Under the pieces are notes generated by a model, which did no database searches, was not told where the DNA came from, and saw only the letters and a list, made by a program, of their open reading frames with translations. The translations under genes and the position numbers were made by a program. A stretch of 64,000 nucleotides of DNA from Trematomus loennbergii (taxonomy: Eukaryota > Chordata > Actinopteri > Perciformes > Nototheniidae), in the NCBI GenBank assembly GCA_012861695.1, contig JAAOOA010000127.1:22557267-22621266 (forward strand). Direction: 5' to 3'. Positions within the stretch are counted from its first letter, which is position 1. The number at the start of each line of letters is the position of its first letter. Positions 48,575 to 62,300 of the stretch are shown here, one piece after another.

Positions 48575-49340
48575 ATTAATAATAATAATAATAATTCATT
48601 GTATTTATCGAGTGCTTTATCAGGTGCTCAAAGACGCTTTAAAAGGTAAAAAATTCAGATTAAACGTCAATTTAAATCGAGCAATAAAACCACATTTAGC
48701 ACAAGGACACAACATTAATCACACACCAAAAGCTTATCTGAAAAGGTGAGTTTTGTTCAGTGTCTTGAAGAATCTGATTTGTTGTGTGAGTGAGTTCAAG
48801 CGGGTGGAGGCAGTGATGGAGAATGATCTGTCACCCCAGGTTCGGTGATTGGTTCGATTGACGTAGGAGGGGGTCTGTGATGGAGAATGATCTGTCACCC
48901 CAGGTTCGGTGATTGGTTCGATTGACGTAGGAGGGGGTCTGGTTGTTGAGGGTTTTGTGTGTTAGGAGGAGGACTTTTTAAATGTACCCGTTGACATACA
49001 GTACAGGGTGATGTGGTCTTGGGAGCGGGTGTGGGTGAGGAGGTGGGCGGCAGAGTTTTGGATATGTTGGAGTTTGTTGAGGATGTTGTATGATGAGCCA
49101 GGCAGGATGCTTTTACAGCAGTCCAGTCTTGATGTGATGAATGCGTGGATGAAGGTTTCTACAGCAGAGAAGGATGGGCGGAGGCGGGAAATGTTTTTGA
49201 GGTGGAAGAAGGCAGTCCTCGTGATGTGGTTTAGGTGTTTATCAAATTTAAGCTGGCGGTCAAAAATGACTCCGAGGATGCAGATGTGAGGGGAAGAGGT
49301 AAGAGTGCAGTTGTCGAGGGTGAGGTTGAAGTTAAACATG
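48575..49340 (-). mobile_element. LINE fragment (CR1/L2/Rex1-like reverse transcriptase C terminus)
   Basis: The minus-strand frame at 48962-49339 reads NLTLDNCTLTSSPHICILG, then VIFDRQLKFDKHLNHI and AFITSRLDCCKSILPG, the typical thumb and C-terminal RT region of this LINE group. The 3' end carries an ATT/AAT repeat tail (48577-48595) and ATTTATCGAGTGCTTTATCA (plus strand). It is 5'-truncated and frameshifted. It includes a 64-bp tandem duplication. Confidence 0.8.
48813..48941. repeat. 64-bp tandem duplication inside the LINE fragment
   Basis: The unit starting GTGATGGAGAATGATCTGTC and ending GGAGGGGGTCTG is present twice, 48813-48876 and 48877-48940, with no mismatch that I can see. Confidence 0.95.
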
Positions 49341-52300
49341 TGGAACCAACTGCACCCTCCCTCTGATTACTTGTACTGTGACCACAATGATGTGCTGAAA
49401 AAGATTTGCTGTGCTGTCGTTCCACTATAATAGAGGGGGATTTCTATTCAACCAATCCAATATGCCTGTTGTTGTCACAGACTGCAAGAGTGTCCAGAAG
49501 CAAAACAGAAGAGATAGTGTTTGTTATTTGTATAATGGAGGAATATGTGGGGAAAACAGGAGATGCAGCCTCCAATGGGAGGATCTCTCCTGGGACGCCA
49601 ACACCTGAATAATAATGACACAGACTGACAACTGAGAATAGAGGAGTGGTTTCTGAAAACCAACCCTGTCACAACAGAGCAAAAAACAATGGTATTTCAA
49701 GTAAAAGGGTTTATATCTTTTAGTCATTGTGGCAAGATTGGTAAATTCCCAGCAGGCAACATGGATAGAATAGAGGTCTTGCAAAGAGGTCTACAACAAA
49801 ATTGCACAAGTGAGTGGACAGAGTGGCACAGCCGGGGTGTAGAGAATTCAAGAGAATGCATTTTTCTTTTTGCATATATGCATTTTCATTCATTTCGGAC
49901 CATAACACCATGTTATTCAATTCACTGATGATTGTATCGCCTCTTTATATGTAAGATTGTGTTCTCAAGCCGGTCATTTGCGGTTTCATGCATAATTCAA
50001 GTGTGAGAAATCAAAAAGGCAATGAAAGAAAGAAATATATGTCACACAGGGTTTAACATAATCCTCCAATGTTGATTATTATCCAACTCTGTCTATTGAT
50101 GGCATCACCTCAGCTTTGTGTTCACTGTATTTCACACCTTTAGCCTAGCTGATGGAGAGAACAATATATTATATCAGCTGAATGATCGCTCTTAACTTGT
50201 GTTGAGTAGCATTACAGATAGCATGGAGTCAGTGAAATAGTGCTTTGGGAGTGCATTCAAATGGCAGTGCTCTGTGTGGACAAGTCATATAAATGCCAGA
50301 CCTTATAATTAGGATTAGGGATAAGGTATCTCTCCCAAATGTTAATTGAATTTGGAATTTGGATAAAGCTTTGAATAGCTCGAGATAAATGCTTGATGAT
50401 TTAGACCTGTATCTGTCGCACTGCGCGGCACATGCTGATTTTAATTTGATCAAAAGCCTGAGAATATTAAGAAAATACTTTTGCAGAGTTGTTCTATTTC
50501 CCCATTTCGTTTCATTTACACACTTTCTAATGGAATGAAAGGAAAGTGCAGTTGCCTGAAAGGTTGTTCAAAGTGGAAGCATGAAGGCAAATTATGTTTT
50601 TATGACTCTCTGCTCTGGTGCTCAAAATTGCTGTTCATTAGAAAGCAGAGCAGGAAGGACTGCAGCAGAAAGCTGCTATATTATAATATATAATCAGAGA
50701 CAGTGTCATCATTTCATAAGGCATGACAAGCCTGTCCAGGCTGAGACCCGGAAGGTGATGTCTACATATTTAATCTGAATTTCAATGAATTTGCATTTCA
50801 TTTTGTCAGGTTTCCAGTCGGGTTTCCTCTTCTAATTAAAACTAGAGAATGAGAACTATTTTTCACACGTAGCCTTGATTATATCTATTACTGGTTTGTT
50901 GTGAGAATGATCATTTTGACAAACAAGGATCTTTTGCAGGTCCTCGAACAATATTTACAAGCCTGTTAAATCTATTGTTTACTCCTCAGCTCATTTCAAA
51001 CCACAGAAAATGCTCTGAATGTAGCTAAATGTCTGTGTACCCTCTAATCAGCTTTTCACAAATGAAAACAAACACACTGAAAACTCTCCTTGCTAAATTT
51101 CCTGATGTGGAAAAATAATGATAAAATTGTAGTCATCAAAAGAATAGTGTAAGTTGTATTTGGATTTGATTCGCTATGCAAAGCTGGAAACTTCTTCAAC
51201 TTTAGAGTCTTAAAGTGTTGACCTTTAACTTCTGACGCCCACAGTTTCTTCAGTGGTGCTGTCAGCAGAGACTACAAACTCCTTCAAGAACTGAAAGCTT
51301 TTACATTTGGTGGCCATCGAACTTCAGTTGTAATGAAATTCAGTATTTAATTATTCATTTGCTAGGATGATGGCTTGGTGGAAAAAACACATCCTACACA
51401 GTCTGAGTGTATGACCCTGCCCTTTGGTCCTACCTGTGGCTCTTCAACCTCAGGTCTATTAGTTAACATGTGAGCTACTCCAACATTATAGTATGGGTTG
51501 GAACTCAAATTCCCAGCCACAGTTATGACACAAAGGATTATTATATCAACGTTTGTGTTCGTAAAATAATTATTTGAGAAGCTTCCTGGATTATCCTCCA
51601 ATGTCACACGGTACACCTCACTGATCTGCAAACAGGATTAGAACTTAATCTTCTTATTAAATTGTCATTCAAATGTTACATAAAGTTGTATATTCCTGGC
51701 TTTATTAGTAATGTCAGATATAACCTTCTGCGAATGTGTGTTTATGGACTATGCATTCATTCATCCCATATGTCCAGAAGGAGGACAAGCACAAATAATT
51801 GATCATACATTGTTGGTTTAGTGTCAAACAGTGACTCATCAATATTCCACGTTTGAAGTTAAGCAATCATATCATAATTTAAAGTAACACACAGTGTACA
51901 AACAGAGGGGTGTTTCTGCAATAATAGGAATAAAATATAAAAACAGCATTGAGTGTAAATGTTTCACTCAATGTAACATTTGAGACCTGACTCCACATCA
52001 CAGCCCTTTAATTGATTTATCTTGAACACCTCTATAGGTAGAATATTGAGTGAACGAACATTGCATGGCTGCCGGGTAAAGGTAAAAGGAAATCCATGCG
52101 TGTTGGAGGGAGATAATTAATTAGAGCGAAGTCAGACCCTTAAGGCACATACCAGTGACTCACTCTGAGTCCCATGACAATAAAGATTTCCCAATTTAAT
52201 TTAAATCTGGTTATTCTCTAGACATGATGGACAACTTTTAAAATAAAGACAGTTTCTCCTCTCTCCCTGTTAATATCCCTCAAAATATGATGGCTGCTTA

Positions 52301-54937
52301 TTTTAAGGCACGAATGACGTCTCGTCGAGGCTGCCTTTCTGTACATATAAGGTTTCACTCTTAATATTTTTGGTAGTACAATGTTTTGTGGCCATAAAGC
52401 TATTTTATTACCAAATTACAATTAACTGAGGAAGCCAGTTGAGTGAGGTTGCCCTGGATATAATACCATAAAACAAGAACATATTGGATTTGGGAGAAAA
52501 TATGCTGTGGTGGAAAGAATACATTTGAGTTACTTTTATCCTATTCATGCTAGTTTACTTCACTATGTTTCAAAAGTGATATCTTATATGTTTAAAAGAG
52601 TTATGTTTTTTCCACTGAATCGATTAAACAGTTATAGTTAATAGATATCGTATCTGGTTATAATAATTAAAACATATATTTATTGCTGAACATTTACCCA
52701 GTGGCTTTTTCCCCTCAGCACTTCTAAGATGATGTACATTTAGCATATACTACTTCTAGCCTTTTACTTAGGTATAAGACTGACTTTTAATGGGGAATGT
52801 TTACTTTGCACCGGTGCAACAAATGGGTTCTGTAGTAGTAAATAATTAATCTGGTATTTTGCTGTTTTGGAACATGGAGAACATTTTTTGTTTGTTCTGC
52901 TCTGTAAGAACGCAGAATATCTTATAAAGTGATAATGCTTCTTGTTCACGGGATCAGAACAGCTGCTGTAAAAACTCACAATGCAAGCGAACAGTCTTCA
53001 TTGAAGAGGAGAGTGATTGTCTTTCATTTTAAGTTTCTAAATATTTCCTCGAGTCATACCCTATTCTTGTAATCTAGACTAACCTACTATCAGTCATTTC
53101 ACTGAAAATTAGGCCCGCCTTTGCTCCAAGCATGCATAAATAATGATAATGACTTACAGGAGCTTTGATGAGGAACCATCTCTGGGTTTTGGTGCTGAAA
53201 GTGCCCTTGAAAATAATAAAGGGGTCTGAAAAATGGCTTTCTTGGAGCAATTTGTGCTTTCCTTATTTGAAGCAATATAGCTCATTATGCATTTTGCAGC
53301 TTGGTAACCTTAAATTGCATTGTTGCTGTAATGCGTCTGATTAATCTATTTCAGTGTTACAAATGCCTTAGAGTGGTGCAAGGAATATAATGCTAAATTA
53401 GATTGAGATTAGGTTTTTATAATAGGTTTCACATGAGGGGCATTTCCAGAAAACCCCAGCTCACTTCCATCAGAGCCAACAGTTCATGAGGTGGAGAGAG
53501 CCTTGTGGTAAATTGTGGAGTTTGTGGAACAGCCTATTAGCCCTGGGGATTTTCTTGAACGTACTTTCAACTCCAAACGAGAGACACTTCTCTGGTTTAA
53601 AGCCAAGCTTGGAAATCCAACCATTAAAAATCTAAGTTTGATGTGCTGTAGCCACATTTTTCAAAAGTTCTCATTTGCCCGTGAACGTTTTTCAAAGCAC
53701 TTAAGCATTGTCCTTTTCCGTGTCAGAGATACTTGTTGTGGCAAATCCATCATGTGTCGACGACTGTCAGACTCTGGGAAAAACAATTAAAGGTTCCATG
53801 CACGGGTCGAGCTGCTCCAATAGTCAATGAAGCAACCTCTGTGTGTGGGCCCTGGGACGATACATTCATTAGGAAATGCCAGTGAAAGAGGATACATGTG
53901 GAAGACAATTAAATGACCTACACTATATGAGGTTGAGGACTCAAGGGGACTGAAAAGATAAAGGGAAAAGTCAACTGAAATACAAGTGTAGCCTACAGAA
54001 CAAACTGTACCCAGTTCAATGTAATTATAAAGCATTTAAAACAACTTGGGTCAAAAAAGGAAATTACATTTATATGAATGTCACTGTGCTGAGAGATTGT
54101 CATATAGAGTCCACGAGAACTTCAGTAAACAAACCAAAAATAGGAGCCAAAGGTAGCTCAAGGTCTTTTGCATGCCTCCAAAAGGTCAACAGACAAAGAC
54201 AAAACCTTACATTAATTTGCAGGCAAACAAACAACACACATATTCTTGGCATTTGGCCAAGTCAGAGGCAATTTATGGCCACTGATGCTGCTGTCATGCT
54301 GGTGCATGAAAGTGGAAGCCTGTAATAGTCCTTGCAGTCAATCAGTTACCATGAATCACATGCTCAGCCCATTAATGCTGCTTGTCAGTGGTGTGTACAA
54401 TGCAATCAAGAGAGTGCGGAGTATTGAATCATGGGGCATATTGTTCACTAACAATACTTGGCATTGCATTGATTTCAACCAATAGTCCTTAAGCCCTCAG
54501 GCACTGGGATGTGGCTCATTGATGAGACACTTTATCAGGGGGAAAAAGGTCAGTTGGAGTGATTGATACCCTGTTTTATGAGTGCTAATACAGATGGTAT
54601 TACTTGTGCATTTTGAATGCTCAATCTCAATGACATTTACTTCAACTGGGTCATAAAAAGCCAATATAAGATTGAGACTGAGTAACAACATCCTTATTTT
54701 TGTGTGTTTGAATGTTATGCATCTATAAAACATGCCATACTATCTTGGATGGGATGGCAGCGGAGGCGAGAGCCCCTGGGGTCAATGTGGAAGCTCTTTG
54801 AGCTGTTGTTTATGACTGTTGAGCCAGAAGAGTGGAGCAGCCACCCGCGGGTGCCCGGGGTATGGATTATTTGTTTAAACATTGATCCACACAGTGTAGC
54901 TGTGAGACAATGTGTCATTAATCTAGTTTACCTTTAA
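49341..54937. other. Intergenic, gene-poor
   Basis: No gene or repeat recognised. 53113-53350 has balanced composition and looks like possible conserved non-coding sequence. Confidence 0.55.
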
Positions 54938-55314
54938 AGGTAGGGTAGGTAAGTTTGAGAAACCAGCTCGAGTGCGCTAGAATTTGAAAATACACAACCG
55001 GAGAAAATCTGCCACTTCCTTATAGAGCCCCTCCTCCAACACACACGAACGCACATGACCAATGAGGGCACGAGATAAGTTTGTGCACGAGATGGAAGGC
55101 TGACAGGCAGGTAGGCCATCCAGTTATTTTAGGGCCGGCTAAAATGATTGGTCGTGCTTTTTACAGTACTACGGCTTCCACAGATGACATTTATTTATGG
55201 ATTTTTTGTCAAAGCACTTAAGATATTCATTGCTATCGGGATGTTAACAGCATTCCATGGAATATAACAAAAAGTGTATCTCGAGCCAGTTTCTCAAACT
55301 TACCTACCCTACCT
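54938..55314. mobile_element. MITE, TTAA-flanked, copy 2 of the family at 5818-6159
   Basis: Ends are AGGTAGGGTAGGTAAGTTTG and its inverse, with TTAA at 54934-54937 and 55315-55318. The interior matches 5818-6159 almost base for base (for example GGAGAAAATCTGCCACTTCC) but has about 40 bp more near 55090-55130. Confidence 0.9.
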
Positions 55315-58300
55315 TTAAGGAAGAGATTTGAATTATTTTCTGGAATGGTATTTGAAATGCAGGTTTAGAGAAGATCCACAAATGACCTTTCTTAGGTAGC
55401 TAACGCGTGGATGTAATGACAGCAATGTCAGTCTGACAGTCAGTCAGTACACCACTTAAAGTAATTACACACTGAAATATCTAACTGCAGAATGGATTAC
55501 CATAAACATTTGGAAGCAATCATGTTTCCCAGCTTTAGAGAAAAATGATCAATAACTATTGGGGGGATTATACTAACATGTAGTACAGATATTCAGGATG
55601 ACTTGTAATATCTTTGGTGGTCCTGAATTTTCATCTAGAGTCATTATCAGGTCAAACTTTTATTTTCAAAATACAAATGCAAGTACTTTTGGTTTAAGTG
55701 CTTAATAGAAACGTATTATAAGTCCTTTTAGGTCAACGATTCAGGTGAAATAAATATAACATTTAAAATGTAACATAATAATGAATGTTCATGTAATAAA
55801 CATCACAGCTGCACGTTAGCATTGCTATTTTGCTAACTCAGACCTTTGCTGTGCCAAGCACAGCTGTGTACTCTTAATCTTGTTCCACGTTGAGCTGAAA
55901 TAAGGAAACATCTTTTAATGTGTATACAGTGACAAGATGATATCTATATATTTGGACTATAGGCATTAAACTGGAGACTTCATTCCCATATGCATATTTT
56001 TCATCTTGTTTTGCTTACAGTGGCAAATTCACTTCTCAGCATGATATTGAAGGATGCATGCATGGCTAATGCTCAACGCTAAATTACATTAATTGTTTTA
56101 ACCCCTGACATATAAGCTCAAAATACCTGTCTCAGCAGTGCTGGCAAATGTACTATTGATCAAAATGTTCACTAGTTAAATGATATCCTTCTGCAGCAGG
56201 AAAGATCGAGCAGAGAGATAGATGCACAACAGGAAAACAGATTTTTTTTTTTACCTGGTCTATTCAACAACATACAGTAGACTTATATCCTCTCATTCCC
56301 ACTCTGGTTTGTTGAGGTATCAAACTGACAAGATACATTGTCAGGTTTATGTCTTGACTAACTGAAGTCTCATCTTCACTCAGAAGTACTGTCATGCAAA
56401 AAGGAGCAGATTGAAGATCAGTCGTTGTTTAAAGGCAGGCTACGCTCAACGAGGAAATCCTGTGTCATGTCAGATATTGAAAGCCTCAGCAGTGCTTTTA
56501 TTCGTCTTCCTGACAGCCCACAAAACATATTGAGAGGGTACTGTAAGTATGAAGCCCTTCTTAATGTCTGAAACACAGTAAATCATCACCCTACTTTAGA
56601 GCACAGGCCTCTTTTACCACATTTGTTTGGTTTAAAGGCATGTACAGTAAAGCTTTGGCTAAAGTACAACAAAAAGCTCATGTAACTTATGTTTTCAGTG
56701 ACTTCAGATTTTGCTGTAACCTTGTATGCAACCACAACTAGAAAAAGCATTACCTCAAGCCAGAACATACACAAACAATATTGTATCCCAAAATAAATAT
56801 ACCACAGAAATACAATTATCCAAAGAAGGTAATCAGAAACATTCAGAATTAATTATCCTAATTTCACCTGCTGGATTGTAACCTATGGCAACTGTTTGTC
56901 ACATCGACTTAAACAGTGATATCTTATTGTGTCTTAAAAGTTTTCATTTTTCATATTGACCTTTGGTAGAACACTGTGTATGGTCTGCACATAGTCTCCG
57001 TGGACATTACTACATTCTGGTTTATGAATGCATTGTTTGTGAGTGCACTCTGCGATCGGTAAAATGCTGTCCTCTTAAAAACTGCAGATAATTGTTGGAC
57101 ACATAAGCTCCATATTTTCCGAATATAAAGAGGATGACTGCCTAATATTGCATAATCTTTACTTTGTGACTCTTTTCACTCTGTGTTAGGCCATTTGCCT
57201 CGGACTGTTTTAATTTATGCCTGGGCTTTAATTTGCTATTAAACATTACGGAGGCCAAGTGGTGCGAGCAATAACATGAATAATCCATTGGCAGTTCCTG
57301 TTAGACCGAGAGAGGAAGAACCTCAATCACCATTATACTCAGGGGGAGTGAAACCAGGCAGGAGCAGCATTAGCCTTCCCCCCTAAAAACTGAATATGCG
57401 TCATATTGAATTGTAAACATACATCTTAATAAGGGCTGGGCTTGAGCTATTCAATAATATAGTTGAGCATTTCTCTGCAAATGCATAATGACCTCATGAG
57501 GAAATCAATCGAACTTGTGTTTTATCTGTATGGCTTTTTTGTATGCACATAACAAACCAACACATGCTCTCCCTAACCCTTTTAAGACACTGTTAAAAGC
57601 AAGTGAAGTAGTACTACAAGCGATTCTCTATTAAAAATAAGAATCAGAGCCAACTGTCCCAACCCATGACTTTGCTATTGCTCATTAGCTTACAAAACAA
57701 CACACAGTGATTGTTGCGAATCTTTATATATGCAAATCTTTATAAATGACTACTGTCTTCACATTTAAAATCAAGCTTTAGATATCTTCAGAAGCGGTAA
57801 TTCTTAAAGTACTGAAATTGTTTTTTCCCCACTCACTGCACACTTTGTAATCTCTCAGGAAGAAACAGGATATATCTAACAGCTTCTTAGAAAAGAGACC
57901 ATTTTAAATTCATCATGCACATCAATTGCCTATTCCAGTCACGTCTGTCAATCTGCCTGTGAAATGAAGAGCCAGAGGGTACTGACCCAGACAAATCAGC
58001 TCCTTTTCGACCATCTAACAACACTTTCTGAAGTCCTCACACTCACACATTCGTTTCTTATTTTTAGCTTGCCACTTCCTTTTATGATATGGCTCATGCT
58101 TTATCTCTGTGTTCATTGAGTGGGAAACAATGACATATTAAAGTGGTTATGATGGCTGGTGCAAAAGTCTTCAAAGAAAATGTAACCGAAAAGGAATCTC
58201 TGTCAAATCATTTAATTCAACCAGAATTACTTTACCATACATTTAGCATGGTTAAATTAGGTTTTGCATCACAAACAACGTTGAAAATACTTTATAATAA

Positions 58301-59191
58301 ATATTTATTCCCCATTCATTTTATATACACTTGAATATCAATGCTGGCTTTTCGGTAATATGTTAAATTCACATATTATTTTGTGTTGATACAATCCTCA
58401 ATTTTCTAATAGTGCAATTATTAGCTAGTCTGGGACCCGCTGGCTTGATTGAAAACAAACTGCTCGCTATGTCATTGTACCTGTCATAGTAAAACATGTT
58501 CACATAGGTAAAGTAAAACAAAGCGACTTAATGGCTAATACAATGTACAGTATAATAATTGTACAATCTTTCATACCAGAGTATCTTAAATGATAGCCTC
58601 ATGTAAAGGTTTTAAACATCCAAAGTGCTTCCTGTCACAGATGTCCAACACTAATAAATACTGAATATAATCTGTATACATGTATTCTTAACAAGTATTT
58701 GTTTGTTAAAAAAAAAAAGGAAGACTCAAGTGTAACTAACAAGTACCTTCAAAACGACAACAACCCTTATCCGTGATATACTGCAGTGACATAAGGCTGT
58801 ATGCACACTTATATTAAAACAACTCTGATAAAATACTCAAACTAAAAGTACCTGCTGCAACTTCCCCAAAGATATAACACAATTGTACAAAATGATTGTT
58901 GGTTCTTTCTCCAAAGTGTCAGTGCATTTTCCACCAAGGCAGGAAAGCATTTGTAATTGGACAGATATGTACCGTCATTGGCTTCATTTAAGAATAAAAT
59001 AAATATAACCTGTACCACAAAATACCCTAACCCATTTCCAGTCTTGATGTGCAGTTTGTAAAAGCAATGCATGATGGTTCAGTGTTGACCTGAGTCTGTT
59101 TGTCATCCAGCTCAATGTCTCCACAGGAGTGTCTTACATCCAAGCCTCTACTTCCAGAGACACTGATGAGGATATTGGAGTGATGTCCTGT
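55315..59191. other. Intergenic and probable GXYLT1 3' UTR
   Basis: No gene recognised. The part next to 59192 is probably GXYLT1 3' UTR; a candidate minus-strand AATAAA is at 58304-58309. 57180-57420 is a possible conserved non-coding element. Confidence 0.5.
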
Positions 59192-59353
59192 TCATCTTCT
59201 CTGCGTGACTTCTTGTTGAACAGACAGGATGCTCTGTTTTAACTTCTTTGTAAACAGGTGACTGGCTCTTCCACAGTACGAGTTTGTGGTGGTCCGAAGT
59301 GAGGCTTCCAGCGGCTGAAGCAGTGAGGTCTCCATGTTCTCACCAAATGGGTA
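59192..59353 (-). CDS. gxylt1: GXYLT1 terminal exon (canonical C terminus)
   Basis: The acceptor is cgtcccag next to 59353, phase 0. The exon gives 53 residues, starting [20 protein letters not shown] and then [10 protein letters not shown], to a tga at 59192-59194. This aligns with the human GXYLT1 tail (NIRSLLKPLELELQKTVHTYCG, then a basic stretch), though less conserved than the catalytic exons. It is not flagged by any long open frame. The last intron is 2.9 kb (59354-62218). A candidate AATAAA on the minus strand is at 58304-58309, about 880 bp past the stop. Confidence 0.85.
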   Translation of the reverse strand, partial: YPFGENMETSLLQPLEASLRTTTNSYCGRASHLFTKKLKQSILSVQQEVTQRR

Positions 59354-62300
59354 CTGGGACGAAGAGAAACATGAGCAGGTATTAGATGTCTAATTTCAGA
59401 TCTTACTATACATGTTTTACTATTGCATTACAGATGTATACATCCACTATTATGTGTCTTCAACGTCAGCTCTTTTCCTGCTCCTGACATCATAATAATA
59501 ACAACAATAATAATCTTTATTTGTATAGCACCTTTCATACAACAAGTGCAGTCCAAAGTGCTTCACATAGACATTTCACAGAAAATGTATATCACACAGA
59601 ATACAGATACCAGTAAAAGACATAAAAACAAACTAAAAATTGCATAAAAGGAGGAGGATAGTGCAAATTCAACACACAATCAGGTGACAGGTTAACTTAA
59701 AATGCATCGCAATACATTGAGTAAGTGCAGCATAGAGCAGGAGTTTGCTTCCTAAAAGGCTAAAATATATTATTATTTTTTAAGACTTCCACCAAGCTGG
59801 CTTCCCTGATGCCTACAGGTATTTAGTTCCACAGCTTTGGGGAATAGTTCATGAAAGCTGCGTCACCAAACGTCTTTTTACCGCTGTTTTTGGAACTTGT
59901 AAAAAAAACAGCAGCAGAGGATCGCAGTGTTCTTGATGGTTTGTAGCTTACAAGGGAGTTCATAATGTAACTTGGACCTTGCCCATTAAGGACCTTATAT
60001 TTTAGGAGGAGGACCTTAAAATCAATCCTAAAAGAAACAGGAAGCCAGTGCAGAGCAGCTAGAACTGGAGTAATGTGTACTCTCATGACACATGATTTAA
60101 GAAAGACTCAAAACATGCTTTAAAAAACAAACAGAAATACATTTGTTATGTTTACAACTGTTGCATGCTGTAACAGCCATGATGGGACAATAAGAACTGT
60201 GTTCAAATCACACAAATTAAGTGCCACATGTATCACTGTCACTTCAAGACAATGACATTCTGCATTTGTTTCATAACTGTCAATTCAGAGTGTGTTTGGA
60301 TGATGAATATCTATCGCCACACGCTGTAAGAATGGGCTCAGTAAGGCGTAACATTGCTGGTGGTTACTACAGCTGCAGCATTCCAGATCTGCTTCATTGT
60401 TGGATGCTTTTTTGTCCCCAAGTGAACAGCAAAGATAAAACTTCCATCTCTTCAGCTAGTTAATATAAGCAGCTAAGGCTTTTGTCACATAGAGAATGTA
60501 AATAAGAATGCAGGGTTTCTTTTTGTATCGAGGTACACCCTTCTTTTACTGCTCTAGTAAATAAGAAAATCACTATTTTACAGCATCTCATTTGATTCCA
60601 GTTTGGCCAAGCATTAGGTAACTCCAAGCTTTCACACTTTCTTTATTATCTTTCATATACTGCAGCAGGCAATAAAGCACCATTAACAGCCTCCTATCGA
60701 TTTTTATGTGGATGCTGCTGGTGCGTTGTCCACACAGCCATCATGATGTCTCAAACTAGCATCAGCACTAAAATGTTTACAACTCTTCTGTGGGCTTGGC
60801 TGCGTAATGGCTTTGCCCTTTATTGCGCGCTCCTCTGCTGCTGGGCGAGCCGGCCGTGGGAGCGGGGCTGACTAAGGAGCTCTTGGTGAGATGGAAATGA
60901 GAGTTTCCTCCAGAATTGCCTGCTCCAGGCTTTAGGAAGCTGTCCTCAAAGGACTGAGTGGGAACAAAGTGGGAGGGGGCCTGAGGAGCTGGAGCAACAG
61001 GAAGCACTGATAAAAGCTTCAAAATATAACAACAGAGGATGAAATGCTCTTCAGTTAGGCCTTCTTCTCTCATAATAATACAACAAAGCCCTGTATCTTA
61101 CATTTATCTACTTAATACAGGAAGTGGATTATGATTACTTATTGCAAAACACAGCACTCCACCGCCTCCTGAAATCAGGTGCAGTCTGGTTTGTGCCGTC
61201 TGGGATGCTGTATGCTTGTTTGTGCTGTCGGAGAGACTGATGGAGGCATGAGGGCCGAATGCCCCATAATGAAGCCCACTCGTTTACTTAATGGCTGAGA
61301 ACATTGCCCGCACTGATAGTGGCCCGGTTGGGCCTGTGGCGGTAATGGATGGAGACCGGCTAATGAAGCTTCCCCTACTCCCCACGATTACTGCCTGCAT
61401 GTTGACCGGTGCGCTGAAATCAACTTGAGCAGATCGAAGGAGAGCCACCCAGCAGTGAGAGAGCTCTTCAGCTGACTTGTTATAGCTTATTGATGATGAA
61501 TGAGCTGTGGACTTTTAAGCTCCAGAAGCTTAAACTCAAAAGGATGAGTGTGGTGATTCTATTTTTCTAATTGTCAACAAATCAAATTAAAGAACCCATG
61601 AATTCCTCCTACTAACGAGAATTGTCTGTGGGTCCCAATTCTCATATAGCTTACCTCTGTGTGCCATAGCCCATCAATGAGCAACACAGTTTTGCTAGCT
61701 GACAAGTTTCTTCACTTCATGAATTTTAGTGTTTAAGCTGACAACATGTAAAGCAACCATTCCAGATGGCCAAAGCCGAGCAGGGGGGGGGGGGGGGGGG
61801 GGGGGGGGGAGGCAGATTTGTCTGGCTTGGGAGAGAAAAGAAAGGAGGACGGAAATGTTTAACAGGCTATTGATTAAGCATTGGTGGACGGAAGCATCTA
61901 TGAGAGCAAAGCAATGGCCTGGAGTGCCTATCGATAATTTAATGACAAGAAAATGGTTTTCCAAATAGTCTGTTCAATCCACACAACTGCCCTCTAAAGA
62001 ACAAAGAGGCACCAGAAAGAAAGTCTATAAAAATGATCGCTTCCCCTGGAACAAACAAAGCCTTGATTTCTAACATTACCTCACTTTACATTGTTATCCA
62101 ATTAACAGTTGGAAGAAAACTCAAAGTCAGGAATCTTTTGCAAAATGTGGGGATTGTTAAAAATAAGAAACCACAAGTTGTGTCATTTACTGTAGGGGCT
62201 CAGAGAGGCCGTCTCTACCTTTTGGATGGCCTCATAGATGGCTCGAAATGCAGGCTGCTTGTCATTATGGTAAACTCCCCTGTTACCATGGAGAATGAAG

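Larger units (their letters stand above)
59354..62218 (-). other. gxylt1: GXYLT1 last intron
   Basis: This 2.9-kb intron holds a LINE fragment (59492-60087), the candidate alternative exon (60777-60953), a balanced stretch around 61140-61460 and a G27 run (61783-61809). Confidence 0.8.

Noticed and set aside
61007..61073. Extension of the candidate GXYLT1 exon upstream to a Met at 61073
   Set aside because: The longer frame would need the acceptor at 61007, which gives the wrong phase after the preceding GXYLT1 exon. The acceptor at 60954 is both stronger and in phase.
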